This document shows, in pieces, positions 1-8,171 of a DNA stretch of 28,301 nt. This DNA comes from a virus. Both the position numbers and the translations under genes were made by a program. The DNA lies in the IMG/VR virus record IMGVR_UViG_3300032294_000268, positions 1 through 28,301 of that record. One strand, written 5' to 3'. The notes below the pieces were generated by a model. It was given only the letters and a program-made list of their open reading frames with translations, was not told the DNA's origin and did no database searches. Position 1 is the stretch's first letter, and each line of letters starts with the position of its first letter.

Positions 1-40
1 CTTGTTTGCACATGGTCGCAGTTCAAACCATTTCGGGTTA

Positions 41-54
41 CACTACATGTAGTG
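41..54. other. 14-bp perfect palindrome upstream of the terminase genes
   Basis: CACTACATGTAGTG reads the same on both strands and lies about 40 bases before the small terminase start. The 96 bases before that start hold no other gene I can support. A perfect 14-bp dyad next to the terminase genes could be an operator or a packaging-related site, but nothing in the sequence decides between these. The function is unknown. Confidence 0.4.
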
Positions 55-96
55 GTGCAACACCCACGCAGACACAACATCTAGTAAAGGGACAAC

Positions 97-561
97 ATGC
101 CTAACCCACCAAGGCCAGTTGAGGAAAAACGCAGACTCGGAAACCCTGGCAGACGACCGCTTCCGGTTGGTATTCCGCTAGTCGAAGGCGGTTACATCGA
201 GCCAGCGCGTCCGCTCGAGTTTGCAGGGATGCAACTTTGGCAAGCAGCCATGACAACTGGCGAGCGTTGGATTGCGCGGAACTCAGACACTCAGTTACTG
301 CTTCTGGTGTGCGAGCAGATGGATCGGCGCACAGACCTAATTGCCAAGATCGAAGAAACGCAAGAATGGCGACTGTATCGCGCACTTCACGACCTCGAGA
401 AAATGATTAGTAGCAACCTGTCAATGCTTGGCTTTACGCCGACAGACCGCACAAGACTAGGACTTGCAGAAGTAAAGACTGCAAGCAAGCTGGAAGAACT
501 AATGAACCGAAAGGCGAATCGTGTGGCCTCCACAATGGCTGACTCCAGTTCCTCAGAGTGA
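97..561 (+). CDS. terS: Terminase small subunit, P27-like
   Basis: 154 residues. The N-terminus carries RRLGNPGRRPLP (residues 12-23), a signature of the P27 family of phage terminase small subunits, which recognise the packaging site on concatemeric DNA and hand it to the large subunit. The rest is mostly helical and charged, ending in a Ser-rich tail. The ATG is preceded by AAAGGGA at good spacing. Its 3' end overlaps the large terminase start by 41 bases in another frame, so the two are probably translationally coupled. Position immediately before the large terminase supports the call; the family match rests on the N-terminal motif and the length. Confidence 0.85.
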   Translation: MPNPPRPVEEKRRLGNPGRRPLPVGIPLVEGGYIEPARPLEFAGMQLWQAAMTTGERWIARNSDTQLLLLVCEQMDRRTDLIAKIEETQEWRLYRALHDLEKMISSNLSMLGFTPTDRTRLGLAEVKTASKLEELMNRKANRVASTMADSSSSE

Positions 562-2029
562 TTTAGAGAATGGTGAAGGCGAAGTAGTCATTGACTTTGC
601 CGAAGCGTTTGGCATCATCACAAAGGACTCAATTGCTGGCAGAGCTGGCGAGCCATTGCATCTGCGTGACTGGCAGAAGCAACTAATCCGCCATGTCTTC
701 GCCGGTGATGGCAATTCGTATAGGGCAAAAATTAGCCTTATAGGTCAGCCCCGCAAAAACGGCAAGTCGGCTTTGGGATCGGTGTTCGGCGTCTACTCAT
801 TGATTCTCGGCGCTCGCGGTGCTGAGGTTTATTCAGTTGCTGCCGAAAAAGAACAGGCTCGCATTGTGTTCGCGGATGCAAAAAGAATGATTGAGGCATC
901 ACCAGAGCTAAGCGCAATAACAAAGCTTTACCGAGATGCTATCGAACTCCCAAAGGCAGGTTCGGTTTACCGCGTTCTATCTGCGGAAGCCTACTCAAAA
1001 GAAGGTCTAAATCCTTCTGCCACAATCTTCGATGAGCTACACGCACAGCCAAACCGAGAGCTATTCGATGTGCTATCCCTAGCCATGGGAGCTAGGCCGA
1101 GCGCAACCTTGATCGCCATCACGACCGCCGGCACACGCTCTGACCAAACTGGCAATGACTCGATTGCTTACAGCCTGTATCAATACGGAAAGAAAATCGT
1201 CAACAAAGAAATCGAGGATGATTCATTCTTTATGGCATGGTGGGAAGCGCCAGAAACTGCCGATCACCGTGAGCCTGAAACTTGGAGATTAGCTAACCCT
1301 GGCTATGGGGACATCTGTTCAGCCGAGGACTTTGAGTCAGCAGTAAGGCGAACGCCTGAAGCGGAGTTCCGCACTAAGCGCTGTAACCAATGGGTCAACT
1401 CAAAGAACGCATGGCTACCAACCGGTGTTTGGGAAAATCTAGAGCAAGAGTTCGAGCTACTGCCCACCGATGAGTATGTCCTAGGGTTCGATGGATCGTG
1501 GAAGAACGACTCAACCGCTTTGGTCGCAGTCATCATGCCACGCACCGAGGATGATGTCTTTCGCGCGTTTAGGGTTGCAAGCTGGGAAAAGGACTTTGCC
1601 CTAGATGATGACTCATGGATAGTTGACAAGAATGAGGTCAGCAAAACAGTCATTGACTTCTTCTTGGCTAACCCTAATTGCCGAGAGCTAGTCTGTGACC
1701 CTGCTTACTGGCAGGATGAAATGTTCCAATGGGCTGATGCAGGGATTCAGGTTGTTGAATACCCGAACACAATTTCTCGCACCGTTCCAGCCACTTCTAA
1801 GCTTTACGAAGCGATTATGAATGGCAAGCTAGTTCACAATGGAGATGCAGCTTTATCGCGTCACCTCGAGAACTGTATCCTCAAGGTAGACTCGCAAAGA
1901 GGCGCACGAATCACCAAGGACTACAGAAACCCGAAGCTCAAGATTGACTTAGCCATTGCACTTCTAATGGCGTATGACAGAGCAAGCGGTAGAATTGAAG
2001 AACAACTAGTGCCTCAGTTCTTTGTTTAG
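521..2029 (+). CDS. terL: Terminase large subunit (packaging ATPase/nuclease)
   Basis: 502 residues with a GTG start inside the small terminase gene. The ATPase domain shows a Walker A-like GQPRKNGKS (75-83) and a Walker B TIFDELH (168-174) with D171 and catalytic E172. The C-terminal RNase H-like nuclease shows the expected spaced acids: D324 in LGFDGSWKNDS, D393 in LVCDPAYW and D476 in KIDLAIALLMA. This enzyme pumps DNA into the prohead through the portal and cuts the concatemer. The length is normal for the family. The start is supported by a WPPQWLTPV opening of the kind seen in actinophage homologues. Confidence 0.95.
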   Translation: MWPPQWLTPVPQSDLENGEGEVVIDFAEAFGIITKDSIAGRAGEPLHLRDWQKQLIRHVFAGDGNSYRAKISLIGQPRKNGKSALGSVFGVYSLILGARGAEVYSVAAEKEQARIVFADAKRMIEASPELSAITKLYRDAIELPKAGSVYRVLSAEAYSKEGLNPSATIFDELHAQPNRELFDVLSLAMGARPSATLIAITTAGTRSDQTGNDSIAYSLYQYGKKIVNKEIEDDSFFMAWWEAPETADHREPETWRLANPGYGDICSAEDFESAVRRTPEAEFRTKRCNQWVNSKNAWLPTGVWENLEQEFELLPTDEYVLGFDGSWKNDSTALVAVIMPRTEDDVFRAFRVASWEKDFALDDDSWIVDKNEVSKTVIDFFLANPNCRELVCDPAYWQDEMFQWADAGIQVVEYPNTISRTVPATSKLYEAIMNGKLVHNGDAALSRHLENCILKVDSQRGARITKDYRNPKLKIDLAIALLMAYDRASGRIEEQLVPQFFV

Positions 2030-2040
2030 GCGGTATAACT

Positions 2041-3402
2041 TTGGGAATTTTTGACGGATTGTTCAACAAGCGAGCAATCAGCTACCAGTCCATCTGGGGT
2101 GCAGGTGACGACTTCAACACGCTCACCAGCCTGTCAGCGACTAACATCAACAGCGAAACCGCGTTCCAGGTCAACGCAATCTACTCGGCTGTGTCCCTAA
2201 TCTCTGACACCATCTCATCGTTGCCGGTGGACTCATACATTCGCAGGGATGGCGCGAGATTCCCATTCAGACCACGACCAGTCTGGCTATCACGCCCAGA
2301 CATTGACACGACAAAAGAAGCCTTCTGGGGAGCATGTATCGTTTCCCTACTGCTTGATGGAAATGCGTTCGTTCGTGTTTACAGCAACCAGCGCGGTCAG
2401 GTCGTAAACCTAACCGTCCTAAACCCGCTTAGCGTTGAGATTATTCGCAACGGAATCGGACGAGTCATGTTCCGCGTTGAGGGTGAGGATGAGCTTCTCT
2501 CGAGCGATCAGGTCGTGTTTATTCCAGACGTAGTTCGTCCAGGTCACATTCGTGGTGTATCTCGCGTGGACGCACTCAAGGAAAACTGGGGACTTGCACT
2601 TGCCCTTCAGAGCTACGCTGCCAAGTTCTTTGGCTCAGGCACTCAGACTTCTGGCGTAATCGAATACCCAGGCAACCTGACAGCCGAGCAAGCCAAGAAC
2701 CTAGTGGATGGATTCGACAACCGACACAAGGGCTGGTATCGCGCACACAAGACCGGCGTTCTATCAGGCGGTGCAAAGTATGTTCCAACTTCGGTTGAGA
2801 ACGACAAGGCGCAATTCATTGACTCACGCCGAATGGCTGTCGAGGACATCGCCCGCGCCTTCAATGTGCCACCACACCTTTTGGGGCTTCCAGGCACAAT
2901 GAGTTACGCATCGGTCGAGCAAAACAACCTCGCTTGGGTCACACATTGCTTACGTCCAATTATCCAGAAGCTTGAAACTGCCTTTACTCCATTGCTATCG
3001 CGTGAGCCAGGCGGAGAAACTGCGTTTATCAAGTTCAACCTAGACGCACTTCTCAGGGCAGACATCGGCGCACGAATGAGCGCCTACAGCACAGGATTGC
3101 AGTCAGGCTTCTTGACGATCAACGATGTTCGCAGACTTGAAGACATGTCGCCTATCAACGACCCTGCCGCAGACAACGTGCGCGTTCCACTTGCAAATGT
3201 CAACATTGACGCAGCAGACCTAACCGCAATTGACAAGCGCGTCAACATGGCTCAGAAGCTAGTCAACTCTGGATTCGACCCTTCAGAGGTTCTAACCGCA
3301 ATGGGACTCCCAGCAATCGGACACACCGGATTGCCAACGGTTCAGCTACAGGGAATCGCACAAGTGAACCCAGAAGACCCACAGAGCGCATACGAGGTCT
3401 AA
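2041..3402 (+). CDS. Portal protein, HK97-like
   Basis: 453 residues beginning at a TTG, with a weak AGGCGG upstream. It lies directly after the large terminase, the usual place for the portal. Family features include the N-terminal segment with AIYSAVSLISDTISSLP (48-64) and the C-terminal half with FNVPPHLLGLPG followed by a Ser-Tyr-Ala and a Glu-Gln-Asn stretch, a pattern typical of HK97-type portals. The portal forms the dodecameric ring at one capsid vertex through which DNA enters and leaves and to which the connector binds. No better upstream start is visible. The C-terminal tail is rich in Pro, Gln and Asp, as often seen. Confidence 0.93.
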   Translation: MGIFDGLFNKRAISYQSIWGAGDDFNTLTSLSATNINSETAFQVNAIYSAVSLISDTISSLPVDSYIRRDGARFPFRPRPVWLSRPDIDTTKEAFWGACIVSLLLDGNAFVRVYSNQRGQVVNLTVLNPLSVEIIRNGIGRVMFRVEGEDELLSSDQVVFIPDVVRPGHIRGVSRVDALKENWGLALALQSYAAKFFGSGTQTSGVIEYPGNLTAEQAKNLVDGFDNRHKGWYRAHKTGVLSGGAKYVPTSVENDKAQFIDSRRMAVEDIARAFNVPPHLLGLPGTMSYASVEQNNLAWVTHCLRPIIQKLETAFTPLLSREPGGETAFIKFNLDALLRADIGARMSAYSTGLQSGFLTINDVRRLEDMSPINDPAADNVRVPLANVNIDAADLTAIDKRVNMAQKLVNSGFDPSEVLTAMGLPAIGHTGLPTVQLQGIAQVNPEDPQSAYEV

Positions 3403-3665
3403 TGATTAGCTCAGGCACTCAAATGATTGGGACAACCCGATCACAGATTGACGGCAACTCAGTTCATTGGGTAACGCTGACGATCCGAAACAATGAGGAC
3501 ACCAAAACGCTATTCATTGGCAACTCAGATGTCACCATTGCAAACGGATTGCCTATTGACAAAACATCAACACAAAGTTTCACCATCCCACCAGGGGCAA
3601 GACTTTTTATGGTTTCGGATAGCGGAACACACTCAGTATCATGGCTAAGAATCGAGCATGTATAA
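3402..3665 (+). CDS. Small beta-rich phage protein of unknown function
   Basis: 87 residues. Its ATG overlaps the portal stop codon by one base (TAATG), so it is translationally coupled to the portal. The sequence alternates hydrophobic and polar residues (VHWVTLTIRN, KTLFIGNSDVTI, SFTIPPGARLFMV, SVSWLRIEHV), which predicts a compact beta sandwich with no signal peptide or membrane segment. Small proteins of this kind often sit between portal and protease genes in siphophages. A capsid decoration or assembly role is possible, but I do not recognise a family. Confidence 0.7.
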   Translation: MISSGTQMIGTTRSQIDGNSVHWVTLTIRNNEDTKTLFIGNSDVTIANGLPIDKTSTQSFTIPPGARLFMVSDSGTHSVSWLRIEHV

Positions 3666-5414
3666 ATGCCTTACTTTATTTGGGACGAATCACCGAGCTG
3701 CTCGGGTTGGGCTGTAGTCAAGGCAAATGGCGAAGAAATGTCATGCCACAACAGCAAGCAAGAAGCCATTGACGCAATGGTTGGCGTGAGTGTTGCTGAA
3801 GGTATTGAACCTGGCGGAACTTATGAGCCAACACCCAACATTGGCGCAGTCGAACAAAATGAGATTAGGGACACCTGCGAGGATTGCGATGGCAATTGCG
3901 AGGTGTGCAAAAAGAATCTAAGACTTGAATCTGGGCCACCGGCTGTAATCGCAGACATAGATGGAACGCTGATAACTTTTCAAGGTCAGCGAATGGATAG
4001 AACTCAGGATTATCTAGATTCATTTGACGATACTGAAATCATCATCATTACAGCTCGACTTGCTTCCGATCGGGCTGAAACAGAAAATGAACTTGATTCA
4101 TTGGACATTGACTACGACCTGCTGTTCATGAAGCCAACCGAAGAAACTGACTCAACCGAATGGAAGAAGTCAATCGCGGAGCGTTTGCTTGAAACCTACA
4201 ACGTCATGGTTGCAGTTGACGACAATGAGGACATCCGTAATGCCTATGCTGATTTAGGAATTACTGCCATCGCGCCTTCACAAGTTCCAGCGTCAACTGA
4301 CGATGAGGACATGGATGAGATGGATGAGCGCCAGATAAACCTAACCCCACCAGCCTACATGCGCGCAGCAGCCCGACAGGGACTGCGCTACTACGAGCAA
4401 GGATTGGCTGGCGATGGATTGGTTGAAAGAACTGTTCGCGAAGCTAGGGCAATGGCGGCAGGAAACGTCACCGCTGACAAGTGGGTTCGGATTGCCGCTT
4501 GGATTGCTCGCCACATGGGTGATTTGGATGCACCCGCCGCTCGACCTAATTCCCCTGATTATCCTAGTGCTGGTGTAGTCGCACACTTGCTATGGGGTTC
4601 AGGCCCAAGCAAGGCAGCAGCTAACCGCGCCTTGGAATACGCGCAGGGTGTAGTTAGTAGAATTGAAGCAGAAAACGAAGGCAGAGCGAAAGGCGAAGCA
4701 TTGTCCAAGATTGAAACTCGCGTTTTTACAAACGAGTTTGAGGTTCGTGAAGAAGCCCAAGGCATGCGCCTTACCGGTTACGCTGCTAGGTTCAACGAGC
4801 CAAGCGAGCCACTTCCTTTCATCGAGAGGATTGCGCCTGGAGCTTTCAAGCGTTCGCTGAAGTCACGCAATGACATCAAGTTGCTTTGGAATCACGACAG
4901 CTCAATGGTTCTCGGATCAACTCGCGCAGGAACGCTGAAGCTTTACGAAGATGAGCGCGGTCTATACGTTGACGCTATTCTGCCCGACACCAGCTACGGA
5001 CGGGATGCAAAGGTTAGCATCCAGCGTGGAGATGTCACCGGCTTCTCATTTGGATTCACAGTCCCAGCGGGCGGTGACTCATGGAACAGCGAAGGAACAG
5101 AGCGCACCCTAAAGAGCGTTCGACTACTTGAGGTTTCGACTGGCGTGGCGTTCCCTGCTTACCCAAGCACTAACGGCACAGCTCAGGTTCGCGGACTGGA
5201 CAAAGTAGCCCAGCGCACAGGCATTGATGCAGATGCCCTAGCTGATGCACTTCTCAAGATTGAGGATGGACAGGAAATCACGGGCGAGGAAAAGGACATG
5301 CTGTCCCGAGTCATTTCTGATCTATCTCCAGTAGTTGAGCAAAAGACCCCTGACATGTCTATACTGAACCTAAAGAAGAAGAAGCTCGACCTACTAGCCA
5401 AGGGAATTATCTAA
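3666..5414 (+). CDS. Multidomain prohead protease with embedded HAD-type phosphatase domain
   Basis: 582 residues, far longer than the roughly 200 of a simple HK97-type prohead protease. In order: an N-terminal module with CSGWAVVK and SCHNSKQEAI (12-36); a CxxC-x3-CxxC cluster at C71, C74, C78 and C81; a HAD-like domain (about 93-203) with motif I DIDGT (97-101), motif II TAR (129-131), candidate motif III lysines K167/K168 and motif IV VDDN (184-187); an acidic linker (211-221); a helical module (about 228-330); and the S78-type protease domain (about 352-505) with candidate catalytic H410 in LLWNHD and S461 in GFSFGF. The tail (505-582) is charged and may be scaffold-like. Such proteases trim capsid and assembly proteins during maturation. 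The phosphatase domain has all four expected motifs and may be active, but its substrate is unknown. Confidence 0.9.
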   Translation: MPYFIWDESPSCSGWAVVKANGEEMSCHNSKQEAIDAMVGVSVAEGIEPGGTYEPTPNIGAVEQNEIRDTCEDCDGNCEVCKKNLRLESGPPAVIADIDGTLITFQGQRMDRTQDYLDSFDDTEIIIITARLASDRAETENELDSLDIDYDLLFMKPTEETDSTEWKKSIAERLLETYNVMVAVDDNEDIRNAYADLGITAIAPSQVPASTDDEDMDEMDERQINLTPPAYMRAAARQGLRYYEQGLAGDGLVERTVREARAMAAGNVTADKWVRIAAWIARHMGDLDAPAARPNSPDYPSAGVVAHLLWGSGPSKAAANRALEYAQGVVSRIEAENEGRAKGEALSKIETRVFTNEFEVREEAQGMRLTGYAARFNEPSEPLPFIERIAPGAFKRSLKSRNDIKLLWNHDSSMVLGSTRAGTLKLYEDERGLYVDAILPDTSYGRDAKVSIQRGDVTGFSFGFTVPAGGDSWNSEGTERTLKSVRLLEVSTGVAFPAYPSTNGTAQVRGLDKVAQRTGIDADALADALLKIEDGQEITGEEKDMLSRVISDLSPVVEQKTPDMSILNLKKKKLDLLAKGII

Positions 5415-5590
5415 TGCCAACTAAGGCAGACATCAAGGCAGCAATTCTCAAGGCAGCGGGCAACCCTACTGTTGGCGTTATTGCCGACCTAGCAGACTCG
5501 ATGGCAGAGGAAATTCTTGCCATTGATAATCCACCTGTAAAGGTGCAGGAAAAAGAATCTCGCGTAACCAAGCCAGAGGAAACGCGCTAA
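5414..5590 (+). CDS. Small helical protein following the protease
   Basis: 58 residues. The ATG overlaps the protease stop codon (TAATG), and the frame runs to a TAA at 5588-5590. The N-terminal half (KADIKAAILKAAGNP, then a Val-Gly-Val-Ile and Asp-Leu-Ala segment) looks like two amphipathic helices; the C-terminal half is charged (Lys/Glu-rich). No membrane segment is present. Coupling to the protease and position just before the capsid gene suggest a role in capsid assembly, for example a scaffold-like helper, but this is inference and I do not recognise a family. Confidence 0.7.
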   Translation: MPTKADIKAAILKAAGNPTVGVIADLADSMAEEILAIDNPPVKVQEKESRVTKPEETR

Positions 5591-5618
5591 CGCGACTCTG
5601 CCAAGCAGCAAGATTCTT

Positions 5619-5650
5619 CCCGCCGGTTTCCCCCTTTCGCCGGCGGGTTT
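5619..5650 (+). terminator. Intrinsic terminator before the major capsid gene
   Basis: CCCGCCGG (5619-5626) pairs perfectly with CCGGCGGG (5640-5647) across a 13-base pyrimidine-rich loop and is followed by a short T run. It lies 28 bases after the stop of the 58-residue gene, so it would close or attenuate the packaging operon before the capsid promoter. Confidence 0.75.
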
Positions 5651-5691
5651 CTTGCATCTAGGGGGACTTTACAAAACTTTGCTATGCACAC

Positions 5692-5733
5692 TTGCTATAA
5701 ACTATTTCTATCGGTGTGAGTTAGCTCTACCGA
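5692..5733 (+). promoter_or_regulatory. Candidate capsid promoter and 5' leader hairpin
   Basis: TTGCTATAAACT at 5692-5703 contains an extended -10 (TGC then TATAAA, 5696-5701). The best upstream -35-like hexamer, TTTACA (5668-5673), is 22 bases away, too far to be convincing, so the extended -10 would have to carry recognition. Transcription would start near 5708. Just downstream TCGGT (5711-5715) pairs with ACCGA (5729-5733), with an inner GAG/CTC stem, giving a hairpin at the extreme 5' end of the capsid transcript. The leader runs to a strong AAGGAG site before the capsid ATG. Confidence 0.5.
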
Positions 5734-5786
5734 ACCAGTTGAGCGTAAGCGCCGCTGACCTAATAACTAATTACTAAGGAGAACAA

Positions 5787-6941
5787 ATGTCTGAGTTCAT
5801 TACTCGTCAGACTGAGGTTCGCAACAACCTAATCATGCAGGTTCGTGAGGTCATTGACTTCGCTGAGGCTGAGGGTCGCGGACTAGATTCAGAGGAGCTT
5901 CGTAAGATCGAGGCTATCGAAAGCGACATCGCAAAGGCTGATGAGGCCATTGCTGTTGCACAGCGTTCCGAGGAGCGCAAGGTTGAGGCTTCTGTTGCAG
6001 CGCGTGGATTCGTTCCTGCCGTTTCAGAGCGTTCAGCTTCCGAGATTCTGCGCGAGGTTGCACAGACCCGCTCAGCTCACACCTTCGAGAAGCGCACCCT
6101 AGTGCCTTCAGCTAACACCGTTCCAAAGTCCTTCTTCGATGAGGTATTCGACATTGCTCGCCTAACCTCCCCGATGCTTGAGGTTTCGGATGTCATCACC
6201 ACCACTTCCGGTGAGGACTTGACCATCCCAACCCTGACTGCTTACTCAACCGCAAGCTTGACTTCAGCAGGTTCAGCGCTGAACACCAGCGAGCCTACCT
6301 ACTCCAGCATCACCCTTGGTGCAAAGAAGTATGGCATGCTGATCCAGGCAGCGAACGAGCTAGTAACAGACGCTGGCTTCGACCTAGCTGCTCACTTGGC
6401 TCGCCAGGCTGGTAACGCAATCGGTGCAGCCGTTGGAAACGCCTTGACACTTGGCACCGGCACGACTCAGCCGACTGGTGTTGCAGTAGCCGCAGGTTCT
6501 GGCATCACCGGTGGAACTGGTGTTGCAGGTGCGTTCACCGCTGACAACCTGATTGACCTTGCTTACTCGGTTGACGGTGCAGTTCGCCGTCTACCAGGCG
6601 CTGCCTACATGGCAAACGGTCAGACCATTGGTGCAATGCGTAAGCTCAAGGACACCGCTGGAAACTACCTATACCAGGTTGGCGTTGGATACCCTGACAC
6701 CTTCGCTGGCTTCCGCGTAGTGGAGAACCCATTCATCGCTGCAATTGCAACTGGCGCAAAGTCGGTTCTGTTCGGTGACTTGGCAAGCTACAAGGTTCGT
6801 GTTGCAGGTGGCCTACAGGTCAGCTCGTCACAGGACTACGCTTTCAACGAGGACTTGACCACTTGGAGATTCCTCATCCGCCTAGATGGTAACCTGACTC
6901 ACTCAGCACACATCAAGACCTTCCAGGGTGCAGCTAGCTAA
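5787..6941 (+). CDS. Major capsid protein, HK97 fold
   Basis: 384 residues, with a strong AAGGAG 6 bases before the ATG. Residues 1-90 are charged and helical (many Glu, Arg, Ala), matching the delta/scaffolding domain that the prohead protease removes in HK97-type phages. The rest carries patterns typical of HK97 capsid subunits: a Pro-Lys-Ser-Phe-Phe segment near residue 113, SGEDLTIPTLTAYS, then Gly/Ala-rich strands and a C-terminal IRLDGNLTHSAHIKTF. It makes the icosahedral shell. It has its own promoter and is bracketed by terminators, which fits the high expression needed. The coding sequence favours ACC, GTT and CGC codons more uniformly than nearby genes, consistent with strong expression. 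Confidence 0.95.
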   Translation: MSEFITRQTEVRNNLIMQVREVIDFAEAEGRGLDSEELRKIEAIESDIAKADEAIAVAQRSEERKVEASVAARGFVPAVSERSASEILREVAQTRSAHTFEKRTLVPSANTVPKSFFDEVFDIARLTSPMLEVSDVITTTSGEDLTIPTLTAYSTASLTSAGSALNTSEPTYSSITLGAKKYGMLIQAANELVTDAGFDLAAHLARQAGNAIGAAVGNALTLGTGTTQPTGVAVAAGSGITGGTGVAGAFTADNLIDLAYSVDGAVRRLPGAAYMANGQTIGAMRKLKDTAGNYLYQVGVGYPDTFAGFRVVENPFIAAIATGAKSVLFGDLASYKVRVAGGLQVSSSQDYAFNEDLTTWRFLIRLDGNLTHSAHIKTFQGAAS

Positions 6942-6962
6942 TCCCTAGGAAATAGGCCGAAG

Positions 6963-6993
6963 CCCCGTCAGTTGTAGGTTGCTGGCGGGGTTT
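6963..6993 (+). terminator. Intrinsic terminator after the major capsid gene
   Basis: CCCCGTCAG (6963-6971) pairs with CTGGCGGGG (6982-6990), with a single G-T pair, across a 10-base loop and followed by TTT. It begins 21 bases after the capsid stop and would separate capsid transcription from the glycosyltransferase genes. Confidence 0.75.
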
Positions 6994-6994
6994 C

Positions 6995-7010
6995 GCTATA
7001 AACTGGAAAC
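6995..7010 (+). promoter_or_regulatory. Candidate promoter for the glycosyltransferase genes, possibly leaderless
   Basis: GCTATAAACT (6995-7004) repeats ten bases of the capsid -10 region (5694-5703). The -10-like TATAAA ends at 7002, so transcription would start within a base or two of the ATG at 7011. No convincing Shine-Dalgarno lies before that ATG, which fits a leaderless message. The -35 region overlaps the preceding terminator and has no clear match. Confidence 0.4.
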
Positions 7011-8171
7011 ATGAAAACCTACAAAGCTGCAATCTCTATCGCATCCAATTCGCCTGGCACACCTACCGGCTACGGCGTTCAAGCACTACTACTTGCCGAA
7101 CGCTTGAAGCGCGATGGCTACGATGTCGCCGCACTATCCAACTATGGGCTTGAGGGCAACATCTCAACGCTTGAAACCAAGCATGGAAAAATCAAGCATT
7201 ACCCACGCGGTTACACGCTGTATTCGGGCGATGTTCTAAACCTTCATCACAATGACTTCTTAGCGGGTCGTGAAATTCCTAATGCTATCTTGACTCTGTA
7301 TGACGCTTGGGTTTTCAACGATGTCCCAAACATTGACGAACTCAATTTCTGGAGCTGGACGCCAGTAGATCACATCACAGTCCCACCAAATGTTATGAAG
7401 TGGGCTAAGCGAGCGAATGTAAAAACAATTGCCATGTCACCATTCGGGCAAAAGCAGTTTGAAAGCTTGGGCATTGACTCGACCTACATCCCTCACGCAA
7501 TTGACACCAGCGTGTATAAACCGCAACCAGCGCAGAAGCAAGCTATGGGCATCCCAGAAGATGCGTTTCTAATTGGCATGGTGGCAGCAAACAAAGCCAA
7601 TGGAAGCATCCACCGGAAAGGTTTCTCAGAAGCCCTACTGGCTTTTGCCCTATTTCGCAAGGAAAATCCAAACAGCTACCTATACATTCACAGCGACCCT
7701 ACAAAGGTATTTGGCGGCTTTGACCTAGCTAACCTAATGCGAGCAGTTGGGTTGCCAAAAGATTCAGTAATCTTTCCTGATCCAGTCAAGCATCGCTACG
7801 GATACACACCGCAGGAGATGGCTGTCTTTTATTCGACCTTCGATGTTCTATTGCATGCAAGCTATGGAGAAGGATTCGGCGTTCCCGCAATCGAGGCTCA
7901 AGCATGTGGCACTCGAGTTATTGGAAGCAACTGGGCCGCAACCCCTGATTTGCTAAGTGACGATAGCTGGACTGTCGAAGGGCAACCATTCTGGGATGAA
8001 GCTCAGACATCATTCTTTATGATTCCCCTAATCCCTAGCCTAATTAGCGCACTTAGGGAAGCCGATAAGAATCGTGGTCACTCTGATTTGTCGGTTGAGT
8101 TCGCCTCACAGTTTGATGCCGATAAAGTCTGGCGTGAATACTGGCAACCATTCATCAAGGCTAATCTGTGA
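7011..8171 (+). CDS. Glycosyltransferase, GT4-like (GT-B fold)
   Basis: 386 residues. The N-terminal half opens with a Gly-rich GTPTGYGVQ loop (16-24). The C-terminal half carries the hallmark E-x7-E motif in EGFGVPAIEAQACGT, with E287 and E295, which in GT4 enzymes contacts the nucleotide-sugar donor. A short HAIDTSVYKP segment (165-174) marks the linker between the two Rossmann-like domains. It would transfer a sugar from an activated nucleotide donor; the acceptor is unknown. It heads a block of three glycosyltransferases joined by GTGA overlaps and lies between capsid and connector genes, which suggests that virion proteins are the acceptors. No signal peptide or membrane segment is seen. 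Confidence 0.88.
   Translation: MKTYKAAISIASNSPGTPTGYGVQALLLAERLKRDGYDVAALSNYGLEGNISTLETKHGKIKHYPRGYTLYSGDVLNLHHNDFLAGREIPNAILTLYDAWVFNDVPNIDELNFWSWTPVDHITVPPNVMKWAKRANVKTIAMSPFGQKQFESLGIDSTYIPHAIDTSVYKPQPAQKQAMGIPEDAFLIGMVAANKANGSIHRKGFSEALLAFALFRKENPNSYLYIHSDPTKVFGGFDLANLMRAVGLPKDSVIFPDPVKHRYGYTPQEMAVFYSTFDVLLHASYGEGFGVPAIEAQACGTRVIGSNWAATPDLLSDDSWTVEGQPFWDEAQTSFFMIPLIPSLISALREADKNRGHSDLSVEFASQFDADKVWREYWQPFIKANL

Noticed and set aside
10-60. A tRNA T-arm-like GTTCAAA sequence
   Set aside because: No 5-bp stem can form with the right 7-base loop and no acceptor or anticodon arm precedes it.
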